From Perkinsus olseni (lineage: Eukaryota; Perkinsozoa; Perkinsida; Perkinsidae), in assembly GCA_013115135.1 (NCBI GenBank), contig JABANP010000121.1, forward strand, positions 62,001 through 126,000: a stretch of DNA of 64,000 nucleotides, written 5' to 3'. The number at the start of each line of letters is the position of its first letter. Within the stretch, counting starts at the first letter, position 1. The notes below the pieces were generated by a model that saw nothing but the letters and a program-made list of their open reading frames with translations, did not search any database and was not told where the DNA came from. A program made the position numbers and the translations under genes. Below, in pieces: positions 1-19,010 of this stretch.

Positions 1-2053
1 AGGAGCTATCAGCTGATGACTTCAGTGGTTGAGATCCGCGGTCTTCGGTCGAGAAAGAGTTGGCGATGGAGTGGTATTGATGGGGATGGTCGGGCTTGTT
101 TCAGTCGGATGGGATTTCTACACGCCTTAGTTGACAATCGTGTGTGGATCTTTTTTGTTCGTAATGTGCATGAGTCAACCTTAGATTCCCTCCAGGGGCT
201 ATGCTGATGGCGAAGATACCCGAGGAGGGGCGAGAGGAGAAGTGGCGGAAACTATCATGGGCATTGAGTGGAGTGCTGGGAGCGAGCTTTGAAGGCATGG
301 GTATTTTATTAAAATGCAGGGTGCCGGGATCGAACCTGCGTCTTTTCCAGACCCTAGCCATGACAGCTTTGCGTGGATAAAGCCGTCCGTTACGCCAGAT
401 GGTTTGATGTGGAAGGGCCTCCCATATGAGCCCACTTGTAGGAGGGGAGTATCTTTCCGATTTTCTCCGCCGTGCGTGTGAGAGTGTTGACCAGTATCAC
501 GGAATGACAATCATTATGATAGGGGACGGGGTAGCTTCAAGCTGCAACGGGAACTTCCGCATTCGTTGGGTGGCTGAGTTGCGGGAGGAGTGGTATGGAA
601 TTACGCTCGCAGGCACGGAGAACTTGACGCCGTGGCTGGCTGTTCTGCCGTGTTCCGACAGACTCGGCTTGGCGGCGGTTTTTATGGGAGGAGAGTCTTC
701 CAAGATAGAATTTGCTGAGAGTAAGTCGTGCAAGTTAATACCATTCCTTTCGGAACACATTTGACTTTGCATTATAACCCTCCCTGACAACTGCCAGGTG
801 AATTTTTCTCTCTGGGATTATTGGCGTCGGTCACCACCACCGAGGAAGCGGAGTCGCGAATGGACATGACCGCGCGCCTCGAAATTCAACTCCCTCCGGA
901 CTCATCCGTTGCCCAACGCCTTCTGCGCACGCGCGCTACTGGTCGGGATGCTGATTTTCCTTTGTGCCCGGTTTTTGGAGCGGAGAACACAAACATTGTG
1001 AAGGTCAGTCGAGCTGCAATGGTGTCTGGCAATCTCGATGTCCTCAGGCTCCTACCAGGGTCGAGGCTCAACCGGTTGTCGTGGATCGATCGTTATTGCG
1101 CGATGATTCTTCTCTCACGGGTGAAGGGTATCCTGATCGATTGAGGACGGTCTATCTTTTAAACGTTCGGAATAGGGCCAACGAAACGGCTGCTGTTACA
1201 GTGTTCGACCAGCTGCCATTTTTCCTGCGGCCGCTGTGGCACTCTGGCGGTCGGCAAATCCTGAACTCGAGCGTGGCTCAAGCGCTTGATATGGATATGA
1301 TTGCGATCAAACCGACAGATCACTGGAAGGAGCCGACTTTGTTCCGGGTGGAGGTGGCGTTGGGGCCTGGGGAGGAGTGGCAGATGAGAGTACCTGTGTT
1401 GAAGTCCCACATACATACCAAGTCCTATTCTTATGCCTGCGAGAAGGGGTTTGACGTGGAGGCTGCTATGTATGAAGTAAGGATGACCAACAGGAGCTAT
1501 CGAGGGTGAGCGGGAGTCGTCTTCTTTTTGGAAAGATACGCTAGTTTGCTGCGAAGTGCCGAGTTTTTGGTGTATTTGGTGAAGGAAAATTTTGCACTTC
1601 AAGTATAGATTCACGCGTCCGAGAATTTACAGAATTTTACGGTTTCACTAGTTTCACGATTTTACTAGAATTTTGCGATTTTACTAAATTTTGCGATTTT
1701 ACGGAATTTTGCGATTTTACGGAATTTTTTATCTCGCTGGGAGCGTCGTGCACTTGACGGAGGGCTGCTCTATCCATATCAGTAGTGAGATTCTGCATAA
1801 CAAATTTTTATCGATCCCCGCTTTCCACGTTAGGTTCACCAACGGTCTCCTAGTGATGTTACCCATGCCCGACTTCAGTATGCCCTTCAACGTTATAGCC
1901 CTGAGTACTACTGTGCTCACTATCTTCTTCAGCGCGACATACAGGGTTTTGGCGAGACGCCAGGTTCGAGAGAAGATATCATCGGCTGGCGGTGGTGGCA
2001 ATTTATTTACACGATTTCTGCAAAAATTCGGACGGCGACAGAAAAGTGAATGA
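1..2053 (+). CDS. PIGT: GPI transamidase subunit PIG-T, 5' end cut by window edge
   Basis: PIG-T is a subunit of the ER-membrane GPI transamidase, which swaps C-terminal signal peptides for GPI anchors. The call rests on segments read across introns: WRKLSWALSGVLGASF, then CTENLTPWLAVLPCS (the invariant CTENLTPW block), then FDQLPFFLRPL in the lumenal domain, and LLVMLPMPDFSMPFNV leading into the C-terminal membrane helix. Exons that keep frame: about 196-300, 351-437, 613-720, 798-1003, 1048-1505 and 1783-2053 (stop). An upstream exon lies in roughly 1-102, where the SWRWSG stretch matches the family; its borders are unsure. The C-terminus is a hydrophobic helix followed by a basic tail, as usual for a type I membrane protein with a short cytosolic end. 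The next gene is on the same strand about 520 bp downstream. Confidence 0.88.
301..350 (+). other. 50-nt PIG-T intron with antisense tRNA T-arm-like motif
   Basis: The flanking exons fix this as a phase-1 intron (starts GTATTT, ends TTTTCCAG). On the minus strand its core reads GCAGGTTCGATCCCGGC, a near-perfect pol III B-box with a 4-of-5 bp T-stem. It belongs to the same pattern as four eIF3c introns. It is not a full tRNA gene: no D-arm or 5' acceptor strand fits in 50 nt. Confidence 0.65.
1621..1730. repeat. AT-rich short-period repeat in PIG-T intron
   Basis: Imperfect tandem copies of a roughly 19-nt unit built on TTTTGCGATTTTACGGAA lie inside the 1506-1782 intron. Simple-sequence expansion; no coding signal. 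Confidence 0.6.
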
Positions 2054-2572
2054 ATTTTCCCGACCTGGTTGGACGTTTTGTTTGCGGCGCCGCAGGTCCT
2101 TAGTATCAATATTATATTATATCAGGTATTAGTAGGTAGTAGCAAGCCCAACGCGAGGCGAGATCGCGCAGGTTTTACACCGATGAAACAAAGTTTCTCG
2201 GAATATAAAACTCCGTCTACGATCTCGCTAGCTCGCGAAGCAGACAGTGGGAAGCGACGCAAGCAAGCTCCGCAGACAGAGGGGCGAGACCATCCCAGGG
2301 GATGGAGAGCCGCGAAGGTTGACTCCCCATATTATAAATAGGTGCTATAAAGTAAATTAATATTTTTAAGTCTAAACCTTAATAATATGTACAGGCAGTG
2401 GTTTGAAGGCCTTCAGTGCTGAGTCGTTGTAGTACAGGGTCAAAAAATAAGTAGTCCCTTACTAGTAGCTTGCTGTGGAGGAACCGAAGGAGAAAGGGAC
2501 AGAAAAGCAAGGCAAGAACGACAGGATTATGCTACCTTAGTCTGCAGTGTAATTTGGAGTTCGCTAATCGTC
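2054..2572. other. Intergenic spacer PIG-T to Deg protease
   Basis: Holds the 3' flank of PIG-T and the presumed promoter of the protease gene. No conserved ORF or repeat was recognised. Confidence 0.4.
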
Positions 2573-10359
<7,787 letters not shown>

Positions 10360-10389
10360 CGCTGTTTAGTCGCAGCCGCACGTGAAATG

Positions 10390-10440
10390 ATGTTTCCAAC
10401 CGCCAAGGGGGTCCTCGTTTGAGTGGAACCATTGACGGGT
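10390..10440 (+). promoter_or_regulatory. Upstream block shared by nuclease genes A and B
   Basis: About 52 bp (TTTCCAACC, then AGGG, CTCGTTTG and TTTTCC) match the block at about 15066-15117 upstream of gene B at roughly 80 percent by eye. Both lie about 50-110 bp before the ATG. This may be promoter or 5'-UTR conserved since duplication; function is unknown. Confidence 0.4.
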
Positions 10441-10501
10441 TTTCCTGTTTCTGGGGCTTCCGTTATTGTTGTTAGCATTGTTGCGCAATATTTAATCTCG
10501 T

Positions 10502-11492
10502 ATGATCTTCTATTTATCGGTAATCGCCGCCGCTCTTCCCGCTGCCCTTGCATGGGGCCCTGATGGTCATGCTGTTGTTGCCCAGCTCAGTCAGGAGCGT
10601 ATCAAAGATGAGACCCAAGAGGCCATCGATGCTATCATGGGTGAGGGTGTTCCGATGTACAACTACTCTAGTTGGGCTGACGATATCAAGTACGGTCCCG
10701 ATGGCTATAAATGGAGATGGTCGTCCCCCCTTCATTTTGCCGACACTCCCCGATTGCCGCTTTCGCTACTCTCGAGACTGCAAGCACGACAGATGTGTTG
10801 CCGGTGCTTTGAAGAACTACTCTCGCCGTGTTGTTGACGAGTCCCTCCCTTTGGAACAGCGACAAGAGGCGCTCAAGTTCATCGTACACTTCGTTGGTGA
10901 TGCTCATCAGCCTCTGCATGCCGGGAACCCTCGAGACCTTGGAGGCAACAAGATCGATGTCGATCTCGGTTTTGCCCGTCATCAGCACACCAACCTCCAC
11001 TCCACTTGGGACTCCGCTCTCCTCTTCGAGTTTCAGGGCCGTGGCCGTCGTGCTCGTGGTGAGCCCTACTGGACCATCACCGAAAAGGCGGTGAGTGATG
11101 AGCTCGAGAAGGGCGGCAGATACGCTGGTGACGTCGATGACTGGGTCGAGGATTGTGAGAAGTACGGCCTCGATGTGTGTGTGGACAAGTGGGTTGACGA
11201 GACCGCCCAGGCTGCCTGTGCGTACAGCTACAAGCATGTGAACGGGTCCCGCGTCCGTGATAACGACTACCTCCCCATGGCTTACTACAATGGCCGTATC
11301 GAGGTTGCCAAGGAGCAACTCGCCAAAGCTGGCATCCGTCTGACCTGGTTGCTGAACAACGTCACGGCTTCGTCTACAGGCGGCCCTACCACAACAACCG
11401 CTGCTCCTAGCGGAGCGGACGGGATAAGCTCAATTTCTAGTACCGCTCTTCTTTCTCTTCTTGTGCTTCTACTGTTGACTACTGTAGTTTAA
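10502..11492 (+). CDS. S1/P1-type zinc nuclease A, GPI-like C-terminus
   Basis: Single-exon secreted nuclease of the S1/P1 family (cleaves single-stranded nucleic acid; three zinc ions). A signal peptide of about 18 residues ends before WGPDGH, so Trp becomes the mature N-terminus as the family requires. Ligand motifs follow in order: SWADD, LHFAD, HFVGDAHQPLH and LHSTWD. One extra C in the C4 run at 10748-10751 breaks the frame; the downstream frame continues to the stop. Unlike most neighbours it lacks the six-Cys tail. It ends in a Thr-rich linker, small residues and a 17-residue Leu-rich hydrophobic end, which reads as a GPI-attachment signal (inference). It starts 142 bp after the protease gene. 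Confidence 0.85.
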
Positions 11493-12104
11493 CTCTGACC
11501 AGAGCATTTCCCTCTTGTTGTACAATAGAGTTCGAGTTGTGAGATGTTCGGATGATGAATCATCGATGCGATAATCAATGACGATCTTCATCTTGGAGTA
11601 AATGCTTTGCTGTAACATAAGTATCCTCGCTGTCCCACGAGGACTCGAGGTTGTTGAGTTGTCGCCAGGGAGGTCGTGAAATGCCAGTTAGTGACATTTC
11701 GTCCATTGGCGTGCAAGCCGACGGCCTTTGAGCGGATGGACGGGGCTGATTGTACAATGTACAGCTCTATGTTTGAAGGAACATTTCAATCGGCATTTGA
11801 AGGTGCGCAGCGGTGCTGGTTCTGCAACTAACGGTGTCATTAAGAAGTGTGCCGTTCTAGGGCACGAGAACGTGAAGAGGCTTCGAGATGTGTCACACTC
11901 CACATTGTTTGTTATACAACCACACTCATCGAGGCGGCCCAGTACAAGGGTGTGGTTGTCTCTCCTCATTTCTGACTTCGGAGCGCAGTACACGGGGCTG
12001 AGTGGCCGAGTAAAGGGGGCCGAGCGCTGGCTTGGCGCGACTGTGTTGCTCCTGGTTACCCCCACAGTCTGACTGTGCTCAACCTCTGGCCTGTATTGCC
12101 ACAC
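11493..12104. other. Spacer between nuclease A and hAT remnant
   Basis: No recognisable gene. Overlapping ORFs on both strands carry no family signal. Contains the 3' flank of gene A. Confidence 0.35.
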
Positions 12105-13110
12105 TCAAACCCCGGTTTTCGGGCCCCGGGTGTCAATCGGTCCACGCTGATTAGGAGGAACTTCCTCGTCCAGAGAGCCCAGCTCGTTGTGATCGTCTCT
12201 ATGAGACACACGAGGGGGCTCAACGTGTGGCCCTGCATCATTCAACTCGGCTTCGAGGATTTCAGGCTTCTCACTGACAGCATTTTTCATGCTGTCGTCG
12301 TAACCATCGAGGCAGGCAATGAATCCCCGCTTCATCGCATCCAACTCGAGGATATCGAGCTCCGAGCTCCGAAGCATCTTGGAAAAATTGTTGCTCACCT
12401 GGAGTAACCTATCCAGAGGGACCATGTACTCGTTGTTGACACGTTTAAGTAGAAAGCTCTTGAATCCTCCACAAGCGAAGTCTCCCTTCGACTCGAGTAT
12501 GTGCAACGCTTCGACGAGGGGAGTGTATATTCTCGCCACTCTACTCACCGCGAGATCTTGTGATGACCATCGTGTGGGAACGGATCGTAGCAGTCTCAGC
12601 GGTTGGGCGGACATGGCATTAGGCCGATCTCTACTGTCCACATCCGCATCCTCTTCACCCTCACTAACCTCATCTCCCGAACTTTCGGAACAACCGTCCA
12701 CATGAGACTGTCCACTATCCATTGCCATCGCAGAGACGTACGCATGTTCATATTGGGCCTCCTCCAATGCGATCGTCTTCCAATTAGACCGCGAAAAGTA
12801 ACCATACAGCGATGCGCACATGTTCAAACACGAATTGGCCCTCTCGCAAAGTTCCGAGGCCGCATCCTTTATGCACAATGCCAGCACATGAGCACGGCAA
12901 TGACAGTAGATCACATCCGCCCCGAAGAACCCCCTCACGCCCTTCTTGTGACCGCTGAAATTCGACCCCCTATCAAAGGAGAGAACCCTGATGCCGCTAA
13001 CCCAACTTTCGATAGAAACCTCCCGTCGCGATCACTTATTATTGAGGAAGAAAAGTCCATGGGAGAAGAAACAGTCTTCCAGCGTTTCCAGAGTGGAAGT
13101 AGTATCATGG
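12105..13110 (-). pseudogene. hAT-like transposase remnant
   Basis: An open frame of at least 277 codons on the minus strand, extending upstream to about 13060. It reads IRVLSFDRGSNFSGHKKGV, then CHCRAHVLALCIKDAA, LYGYFSRSNW and TRWSSQDLAV. This order (an SFDGASNMSG-like motif, a Cys/His-containing CHCxAHxLxL block, then a TRW.S motif) is that of the RNase-H-like core of hAT and ZMYM-type transposases. An acidic stretch is inserted between the last two blocks. Upstream sequence (to about 13430) has coding character but is broken by stops, and the hAT dimerisation tail is absent, so it is probably dead. Confidence 0.65.
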
Positions 13111-13839
13111 CAGAGCATACTGAGATGCCGAATCAACCAAGACTATAGCAAACTCAACTTTGTGGGGTGGTCCGTCGGTCTCAGAAGGATAATAGAGGAG
13201 ACCTGTTGAGTACACTCCTATTACCTCCATTAGAATAGGGCTTCTGGGGGGAACTATCCCAATCCTCCGGCACGTAACAGGTAAGAGCCCGTCGATCGAC
13301 AGCTGATCAAGGCACGCCGACGTTGGGCCGCCGAACCTGAGCGGAGCCTCCCGGCTCTGGGCCTGGCCGCCGAGCTGTATCATTGGCGTTTTTCTGGATG
13401 TCCTCAGCCTCGGTGAGATCATTGATCTCAAGTGGACATCATCCAGGGTAACTCACCCTTGACAAGGGCTATTCCGTATCCACTGAAGTGCTTACCTTCA
13501 TTGCTTGCATGCCTCCATCTCAACTGAAGTTCTCACCGGACAGACGATCGTTGATCTGCCGAACTCTTTCCCCCGGGTTCACACCCAACCAGGCAGATTG
13601 GTGAGACTACGGTGCGACAAGGCGTTGTCGTGCGCCCAAGTAATCGATTGATCCGAGCAGCTTCCAGAGGCTTTGAATTGAAACAACTTGGTAGAGTTCC
13701 CGCTGCTGAGAGCAGCGGGTTCTATGCGGCATAGCAGCCTGCTATGCCGACTGCGGACCCAGGTAAGCTTGACCCCACTGTTTCGGATGGGGAACAGGTT
13801 CTCGCTGACTTTCTAAGCGTTGACGTTGAATTTTTGCAT

Positions 13840-14265
13840 CGTGTTGCTGTTGGCCTTCATTCCCCTTGCCTCTTTGACTCCCCTTTGACTGAACGCTGGA
13901 CGCAGTTGACATAATGAAACCAGGCAAGCCGATCCCCAGCTTGGATCCATTGGTGCCAACGAAAAAAAGATTTTCTAAGGCAGGAGAGTGGATCGGAAAA
14001 CCGAGAAGTTCCTCACAAACTTTCACGGGTGGGAGAGCCACTAGCTCCGCTAGGGAGAAAAGAAACTTTCTTTAAGAAAGCTTCTCTCCGTCGTCCCCCA
14101 AAGTTAGACGGGCCGCATCGCGCAAAGCCGAAGAGAAGAGTTCAGAGGAAGTTTGAGAGACAAGAAGTCCGGACGGTGCACCATGCTGTTGGCCTCCATT
14201 CCCCTTGCCTCTCTGACTCCCCTTCGACTGAACACTAGACACAGTTCGACATAATGTAACTATCA
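13840..14265. repeat. Two direct copies of a roughly 80-bp sequence
   Basis: 13845-13920 and 14185-14262 match closely. Both read TGTTGGCC(T)TCCATTCCCC-like, then CTCTNTGACTCCCC, GACTGAAC and GACATAATG. Probably remains of a duplicated mobile or spacer sequence. No ORF was identified. Confidence 0.6.
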
Positions 14266-14318
14266 CAGTTAGCAGCAACAGAGAGATAGAGATAACGACA
14301 GGACCGCCGTCGGCCACA

Positions 14319-14769
14319 AGCTGTAGCCTTCAGCTATAATCGATCAAGCAGCGCAAGATACGGCGAATGATTGGTCATGGCGACTACAGCGGGGTATCGC
14401 TTGCAGTGTTCACGTTGAGGAGCTCGAACAGGCCTTCAAAGAGGTGCCCGAGCTTCGTGAACGTACCCGCTATCGCGAAGTTTACTTCGCAAGGTTGGCC
14501 AAGTGCCTTCGTACGCATGGCCATGGTCTGAAGATTGCGAAGACTCTGCTGAGAAGCCAGGCCGGGTTTGTTGGTCGCGACGCCCTCTAGGTAAGGATGG
14601 GATTTACCTCGAGGACATCTGTCGAGAGGTGACTTTCCTGATGAACACTAGACGATTAGACTATGATCATCCCGACGAACCCAACGGCGCGTTTGTTGTG
14701 CTCACTTCCGACTCCCTTGCTCGACGATTGTCCTTGCGCCTGGTACTCCTACTGTCCATATTTCAGTGA
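14319..14769 (+). other. Unidentified coding-like stretch
   Basis: 14319-14589 is open without an ATG and rich in charged residues (RERTRYREVYFARL, LKIAKTLLRSQAGF). It overlaps a second frame, 14503-14769, with KDGIYLEDICREVTFLMN and HPDEPNGAFVVLTSD. A GTAAGG donor-like site follows the first stretch. It could be exons of an unknown gene or mobile-element debris. Not recognised. Confidence 0.3.
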
Positions 14770-15164
14770 AATAATTACACCGTGTAATTTGCACGCCTCA
14801 TAACCCGACCGAGATGTTCCGCAACATCAGAGTGCCTGTCGCACGGCCTATGGGATATCAGGGTCCGAAAACTTAGGTGTTGGGGCCCTAGATGGGTGTT
14901 CCGATCCGGATCTCTTAGAAGAGATGAGTCCCTCTGGGTCACGCGAAGGATATTCTTGACGAGGGCCGAAGGTTGTGCATTTCCCTTGCTGACGGATCTG
15001 GAGCTGAACTTCGCCGCGAAAAATGTTGTGCCGATATGAGTTGAATGGTGTTTCCATTGGAAACTTTCCAACCACCTAGGGCCCCTCGTTTGGGTGAAAC
15101 GATCGGCGGATTTTCCAGCATCTCGCGACTGCTTTCAGCTTTGTTGCTCGATAATATTCTCGCC

Positions 15165-16134
15165 ATGATGATGTTCTATCTGTCGGTGTTGGTCGTTGCC
15201 TTGCCCCGCTGCCTTTGCATGGGGACGTGATGGTCATGCAGTCGTCGCCCAGCTCAGTCAGGAGCGTATCAAAGATGAGACCCAAGAGGCCATCGATGCT
15301 ATCATGGGTGAGCGCGTTCCGATGTACAACTACTCCAGTTGGGCCGATGACATCAAGTACGGTCCTGATGGCTATAAATGGAGATGGTCGTCCCCCCTGC
15401 ACTACGTCAACACTCCCAAATGCCGCTTTCGCTACTCTCGAGACTGCAAGCACGACAGATGTGTTGCCGGTGCTTTGAAGAACTACTCTCGGCGTGTTGT
15501 TGACGAGTCCCTCCCTTTGGAACAGCGGCAAGAGGCCCTCAAGTTCATCGTCCACTTCGTTGGTGACGCTCATCAGCCTCTGCATGCCGGGAATCCTGCA
15601 GATCTCGGAGGCAACAAGATCAGAGTTGATCTCGAGTTCGCTCGCTATCAGCGGACCAATCTCCACTCCACTTGGGACACCACTCTCCTGTATGAGTTTC
15701 AGGACCGTGGTGACCGCGTTGACGATGAGCCCTACTGGACCATCACCGAGAAGGCTGTCAATGATGAGCTCGAGAAGCGCGGCAGATACGCTGGTGACGT
15801 CGATGACTGGGTGGGAGATTGCGAGGATTACGGCCTCGATGTGTGTGTGGACAAGTGGGTTGACGAGAGTGCCCAGGCTGCCTGTGCGTACAGCTATAAG
15901 CATGTGAACGGGTCTCGCGTCCATAACAACGACTACCTCCCTATGGCTTACTATAATGGCCGTATAGAGGTTGCTAAGGAGCAACTCGCCAAAGCTGGCA
16001 TCCGTCTCACTTGGCTGCTGAATAACGTCACGGGCAGCCTCACCACGACAACCCCCGATCCTTACGGAGCGGACAGGGTTGGCTCTAGTTCTAGGGCCGC
16101 TCTCCCTGATTCTCTTGTGGTTGTAGATATGTAG
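15165..16134 (+). CDS. S1/P1-type zinc nuclease B, degraded hydrophobic tail
   Basis: Close relative of gene A (same LSQERIKDETQEAIDAIMGE segment). The start is one of three ATGs at 15165, 15168 and 15171. The signal peptide is interrupted by one extra C in the C4 run at 15204-15207, after which WGRDGH follows. All metal motifs are present: SWADD, LHYVN, HFVGDAHQPLH and LHSTWD. No six-Cys tail. The end aligns at DNA level with the hydrophobic tail of gene A but reads through as a less hydrophobic DSLVVVDM, so any GPI signal is weakened. Loss of membrane anchoring is a possible consequence (inference). Confidence 0.82.
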
Positions 16135-17080
16135 TCTAACTCTGATCAGAGCATTCCCTCCTGTTATACCCGAGACTTCGAGTCGTGAGATGTTCAGATA
16201 GTGATCACAGTTCATCTTGATACTCCTATCTTGGAGGAAAGGCTCTGTTGTAACATGGATGTCGAGGTTAAAGATGAATGAGCGATGGCCAGCGCACACT
16301 TGCTGATGATGTCGCCACGGCACTGCCGTCTCAGCTGTCACCTCTTAGCCGTGTTGTTTTTGTTGTCCTCCTGAGGAGGACCTCTCGTGTCTCCTTCACA
16401 GCACTCTCTGATATATGGGGATATCCTCTGATGTTTGTTCGTCTTTTCTTTTTCCCTTTTGTTAACGCTATACGCGTGCGCAAGGAGCGTGCGCGCAAGG
16501 TCTTTTTGGCCGCCGCCTCGACGGGGACTTCCCGCTCTTCTGAATCCGCTGAATTCCGGAGGGTCGGCTTCACGAGTATACTCATCGAAATGTTTTCAAG
16601 GCAGGCTGAGTAAACTCGAGTCGCGTTCATGGGACGGCGCCACTCAAGGAACGCACAATAAATTTCCTTGCAGTCTCACAAGCGCTCGGAGTTGTTCACT
16701 TCACCCCAAGGAGTCGTGGAACGCAAGTTGATGATGTTTTATGCCTTTGTGTGCGCCAGTGGTCTTTGAATCACTCGGGAAGGTCCCACGGGCCGGCCCA
16801 CGCCCACGCCGTCTTGTGTGTTTCGCCTGCCTTGTGTGCATGTGCGGGGACCTTACCTGGCCGATGAGAACTTTAGGAGTGCTTTCAAGTTGACTGAAGG
16901 TACAGTTCCTCCGCTCAGTCTCTTACAAAAGAGTAATCACCCGCGCACGCGAATAATGCTCCGGTCGCGCTCTATACCATTCAGGAGTCTGTTTGGCGAG
17001 TGAGGCCGCTATGCTAGCGCTCGAGGATATCAAATCAGCGAGTGGAAACAGCGAATGGACCTGAAAATGGATGGAAAAAT
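16135..17080. other. Spacer between nucleases B and C
   Basis: No supported gene. The 3' flank of B resembles that of A (CTCTGAYCAGAGCATT shortly after each stop). Confidence 0.35.
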
Positions 17081-17082
17081 GT

Positions 17083-17160
17083 CGCCGGCCGGGATTGAAC
17101 CCGGCAGATCTCCGGAGAGGGCTGAGGCTGCTAGGCTAGCAGTGCTAGCGTAGCGGGGGG
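17083..17160 (-). other. tRNA-like sequence upstream of nuclease C
   Basis: The minus strand reads GCCGGGTTCAATCCCGGC, a B-box with a 6-bp T-stem. GCTAGC-rich sequence on its 5' side includes the odd palindrome at 17135-17149. It ends about 100 bp before the ATG of gene C, antisense to it. No full cloverleaf could be drawn, so this is not called a functional tRNA. Confidence 0.5.
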
Positions 17161-17260
17161 GAAGGGGGAAACCAAACTTGTGCGGTCCTTCAAATCCCTC
17201 GCTCTCTCGAGTATCGCTGAATACCGTGGTTTTCTCCAGTTTACTCTTTCGCAGTGCTCC

Positions 17261-18276
17261 ATGAGTCTCCGTCTCGCTCAGCTCATTTTCGCCGCTCTCC
17301 CCGCTGCCCTCGCATGGGGAGGTGATGGTCATGCTGTTGTTGCCCAGCTCAGTCAGGAGCGCATCAAAGATGAGACCCAAGAGGCCATCGATGCTATCAT
17401 GGGTGAGGGTGTTCCGATGTACAACTACTCCTAGTTGGGCTGACGATGTTAAGTACGGCGAGGATTCTGAACAGTGGAAATGGTCTTCTTCTCTTCATTA
17501 TGTGAACCCTCCCAACTGCAAGTTCGACTACGCTCGAGACTGTCCCAATGATGATTGTGTTGCTGGTGCTTTGAAGAACTACTCTCGCCGTGTTGTTGAC
17601 GAGTCCCTCCCTTTGGAACAGCGACAAGAGGCGCTTAAGTTCATCGTACACTTCGTTGGTGATGCTCATCAGCCTCTGCATGCAGGCAAGCCTGGAGACC
17701 TCGGAGGCAACAAGATCGGAGTTGATCTCGAGTTTGCCCGCTATCAGCGCACCAATCTTCACTCCACTTGGGACTCTAAAATACTCTATGAGTTTCAAGG
17801 CCGTGGTGATCGCGTTGGCGATGAGCCGTACTGGGCTATCACTGAGAGAGCTGTGAGTGATGAGCTCGAGAAGGGCGGCAAGATACGCTGGTGATGTCGA
17901 TGACTGGGTCGAGGATTGCGAGAAGTACGGCCTCGATGCGTGCATTGACCAGTGGGTTGACGAGACCGCCCAGGCTGCCTGTGATTACAGCTATAAGCAT
18001 GTGAACGGGTCCCTTGTTCTCGACGGTGACGTCCTACCCATGGAGTACTACGAATCTCGTATCGAGCCAACGAAGGAGTCTCTGGCGAAGGGAGGCATCC
18101 GCCTCACTTGGTTACTGAACCACCTGTTCGCCAACCAAGAAGGCACTACAAAGCCGGTGCCTGTCGACTGCAGTGAAGCTGATAAGAAGTGTGAGCTCAG
18201 TTATCCCGGCTCTTACTGCAAGTACTGGCAGACTGATCCTGTTTGCTTCGGTAGCGATGTTCCTTGTTCATGCTAA
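17261..18276 (+). CDS. S1/P1-type zinc nuclease C, six-Cys tail
   Basis: The signal peptide ends before WGGDGH. Motifs SWADD, LHYVN, HFVGDAHQPLH and LHSTWD are complete. Two single-base insertions break the frame: near 17429-17432 (creates TAG right after NYS) and near 17880 (GGCGGC then an extra A). Between them the frame is fully open and conserved. The body belongs to the A/B/G subgroup, but the last 35 codons (SEADKKCELSYPGSYCKYWQ, then six Cys in total) match genes F, H and I almost exactly, pointing to 3'-end conversion or exchange. Two breaks could mean a pseudogene or assembly error. Confidence 0.8.
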
Positions 18277-19010
18277 AGTTTTTATTGTGATGTATTCTAG
18301 TTTTCATGTGTTGTTGAGAAATCAGCTGTTTTCTTTTATTGTAGGCTCGAACGCTTGGGCGTCTTAGTGTTCTATAGAAGGTTCTCTCAAGCTAACCTGT
18401 GTTCCCGCAAGGACATGGCTTTGTGTTGCTACCAGTATTACTTCATTCAGTGACTCTCTGGGCTCCATGAAAGTTCCGCTATTGACCGTAGTATTTCGGG
18501 AGAGTCTACGGCAAGATTGCTGATAGTAGTCTCGGAACGGTCGTTGCATGATCCTGAAGCACGGGGAATTCTTCACCGATAATAGTTTCAGTGTTTGAGG
18601 AATAACTTTCCTCACACTTGTTCCACTTGTCCTCGGATTCTCGGGAACAACACAGGCAAATTTTGAGTATCATGGCCGATACAGTAAATTCGATACAGTT
18701 GAAATTTATCGCCCTCATCTCATCCCTGCTGCTCGTTTTTGGTCATCACAAGGTCGTCCTACGGTTGCCTGATTCGATCTATGGTTGAGTCGTTGTACTG
18801 TTCGACGTAAGAGACCCAGGCCTGGGTGCTCCTCCTGAAGGAGAGGTCTATTGGACACTTCGCCCTCGTCTTCCTCCTTTCTCGCTCCATCGGATAACTC
18901 ATGCTTGACGGGACAATCACGCAAGGTCAAGCTGTGTGGTACGAGCTGAGCTTGATGCATGGAAGCTAGCAGACTGAACCGGCACCAATCCACACCTATA
19001 GAGTATCGTT
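18277..19010. other. Spacer between nucleases C and D
   Basis: Nothing recognised beyond the 5' flank of gene D. Confidence 0.35.

Noticed and set aside
15076..16341. 421-codon minus-strand ORF (and similar long ones at 21408-22253, 26087-26977, 32027-32926)
   Set aside because: They are antisense to nuclease genes and arise from the codon bias of the sense frame; the same antisense frame recurs with each paralog and has no family signal.
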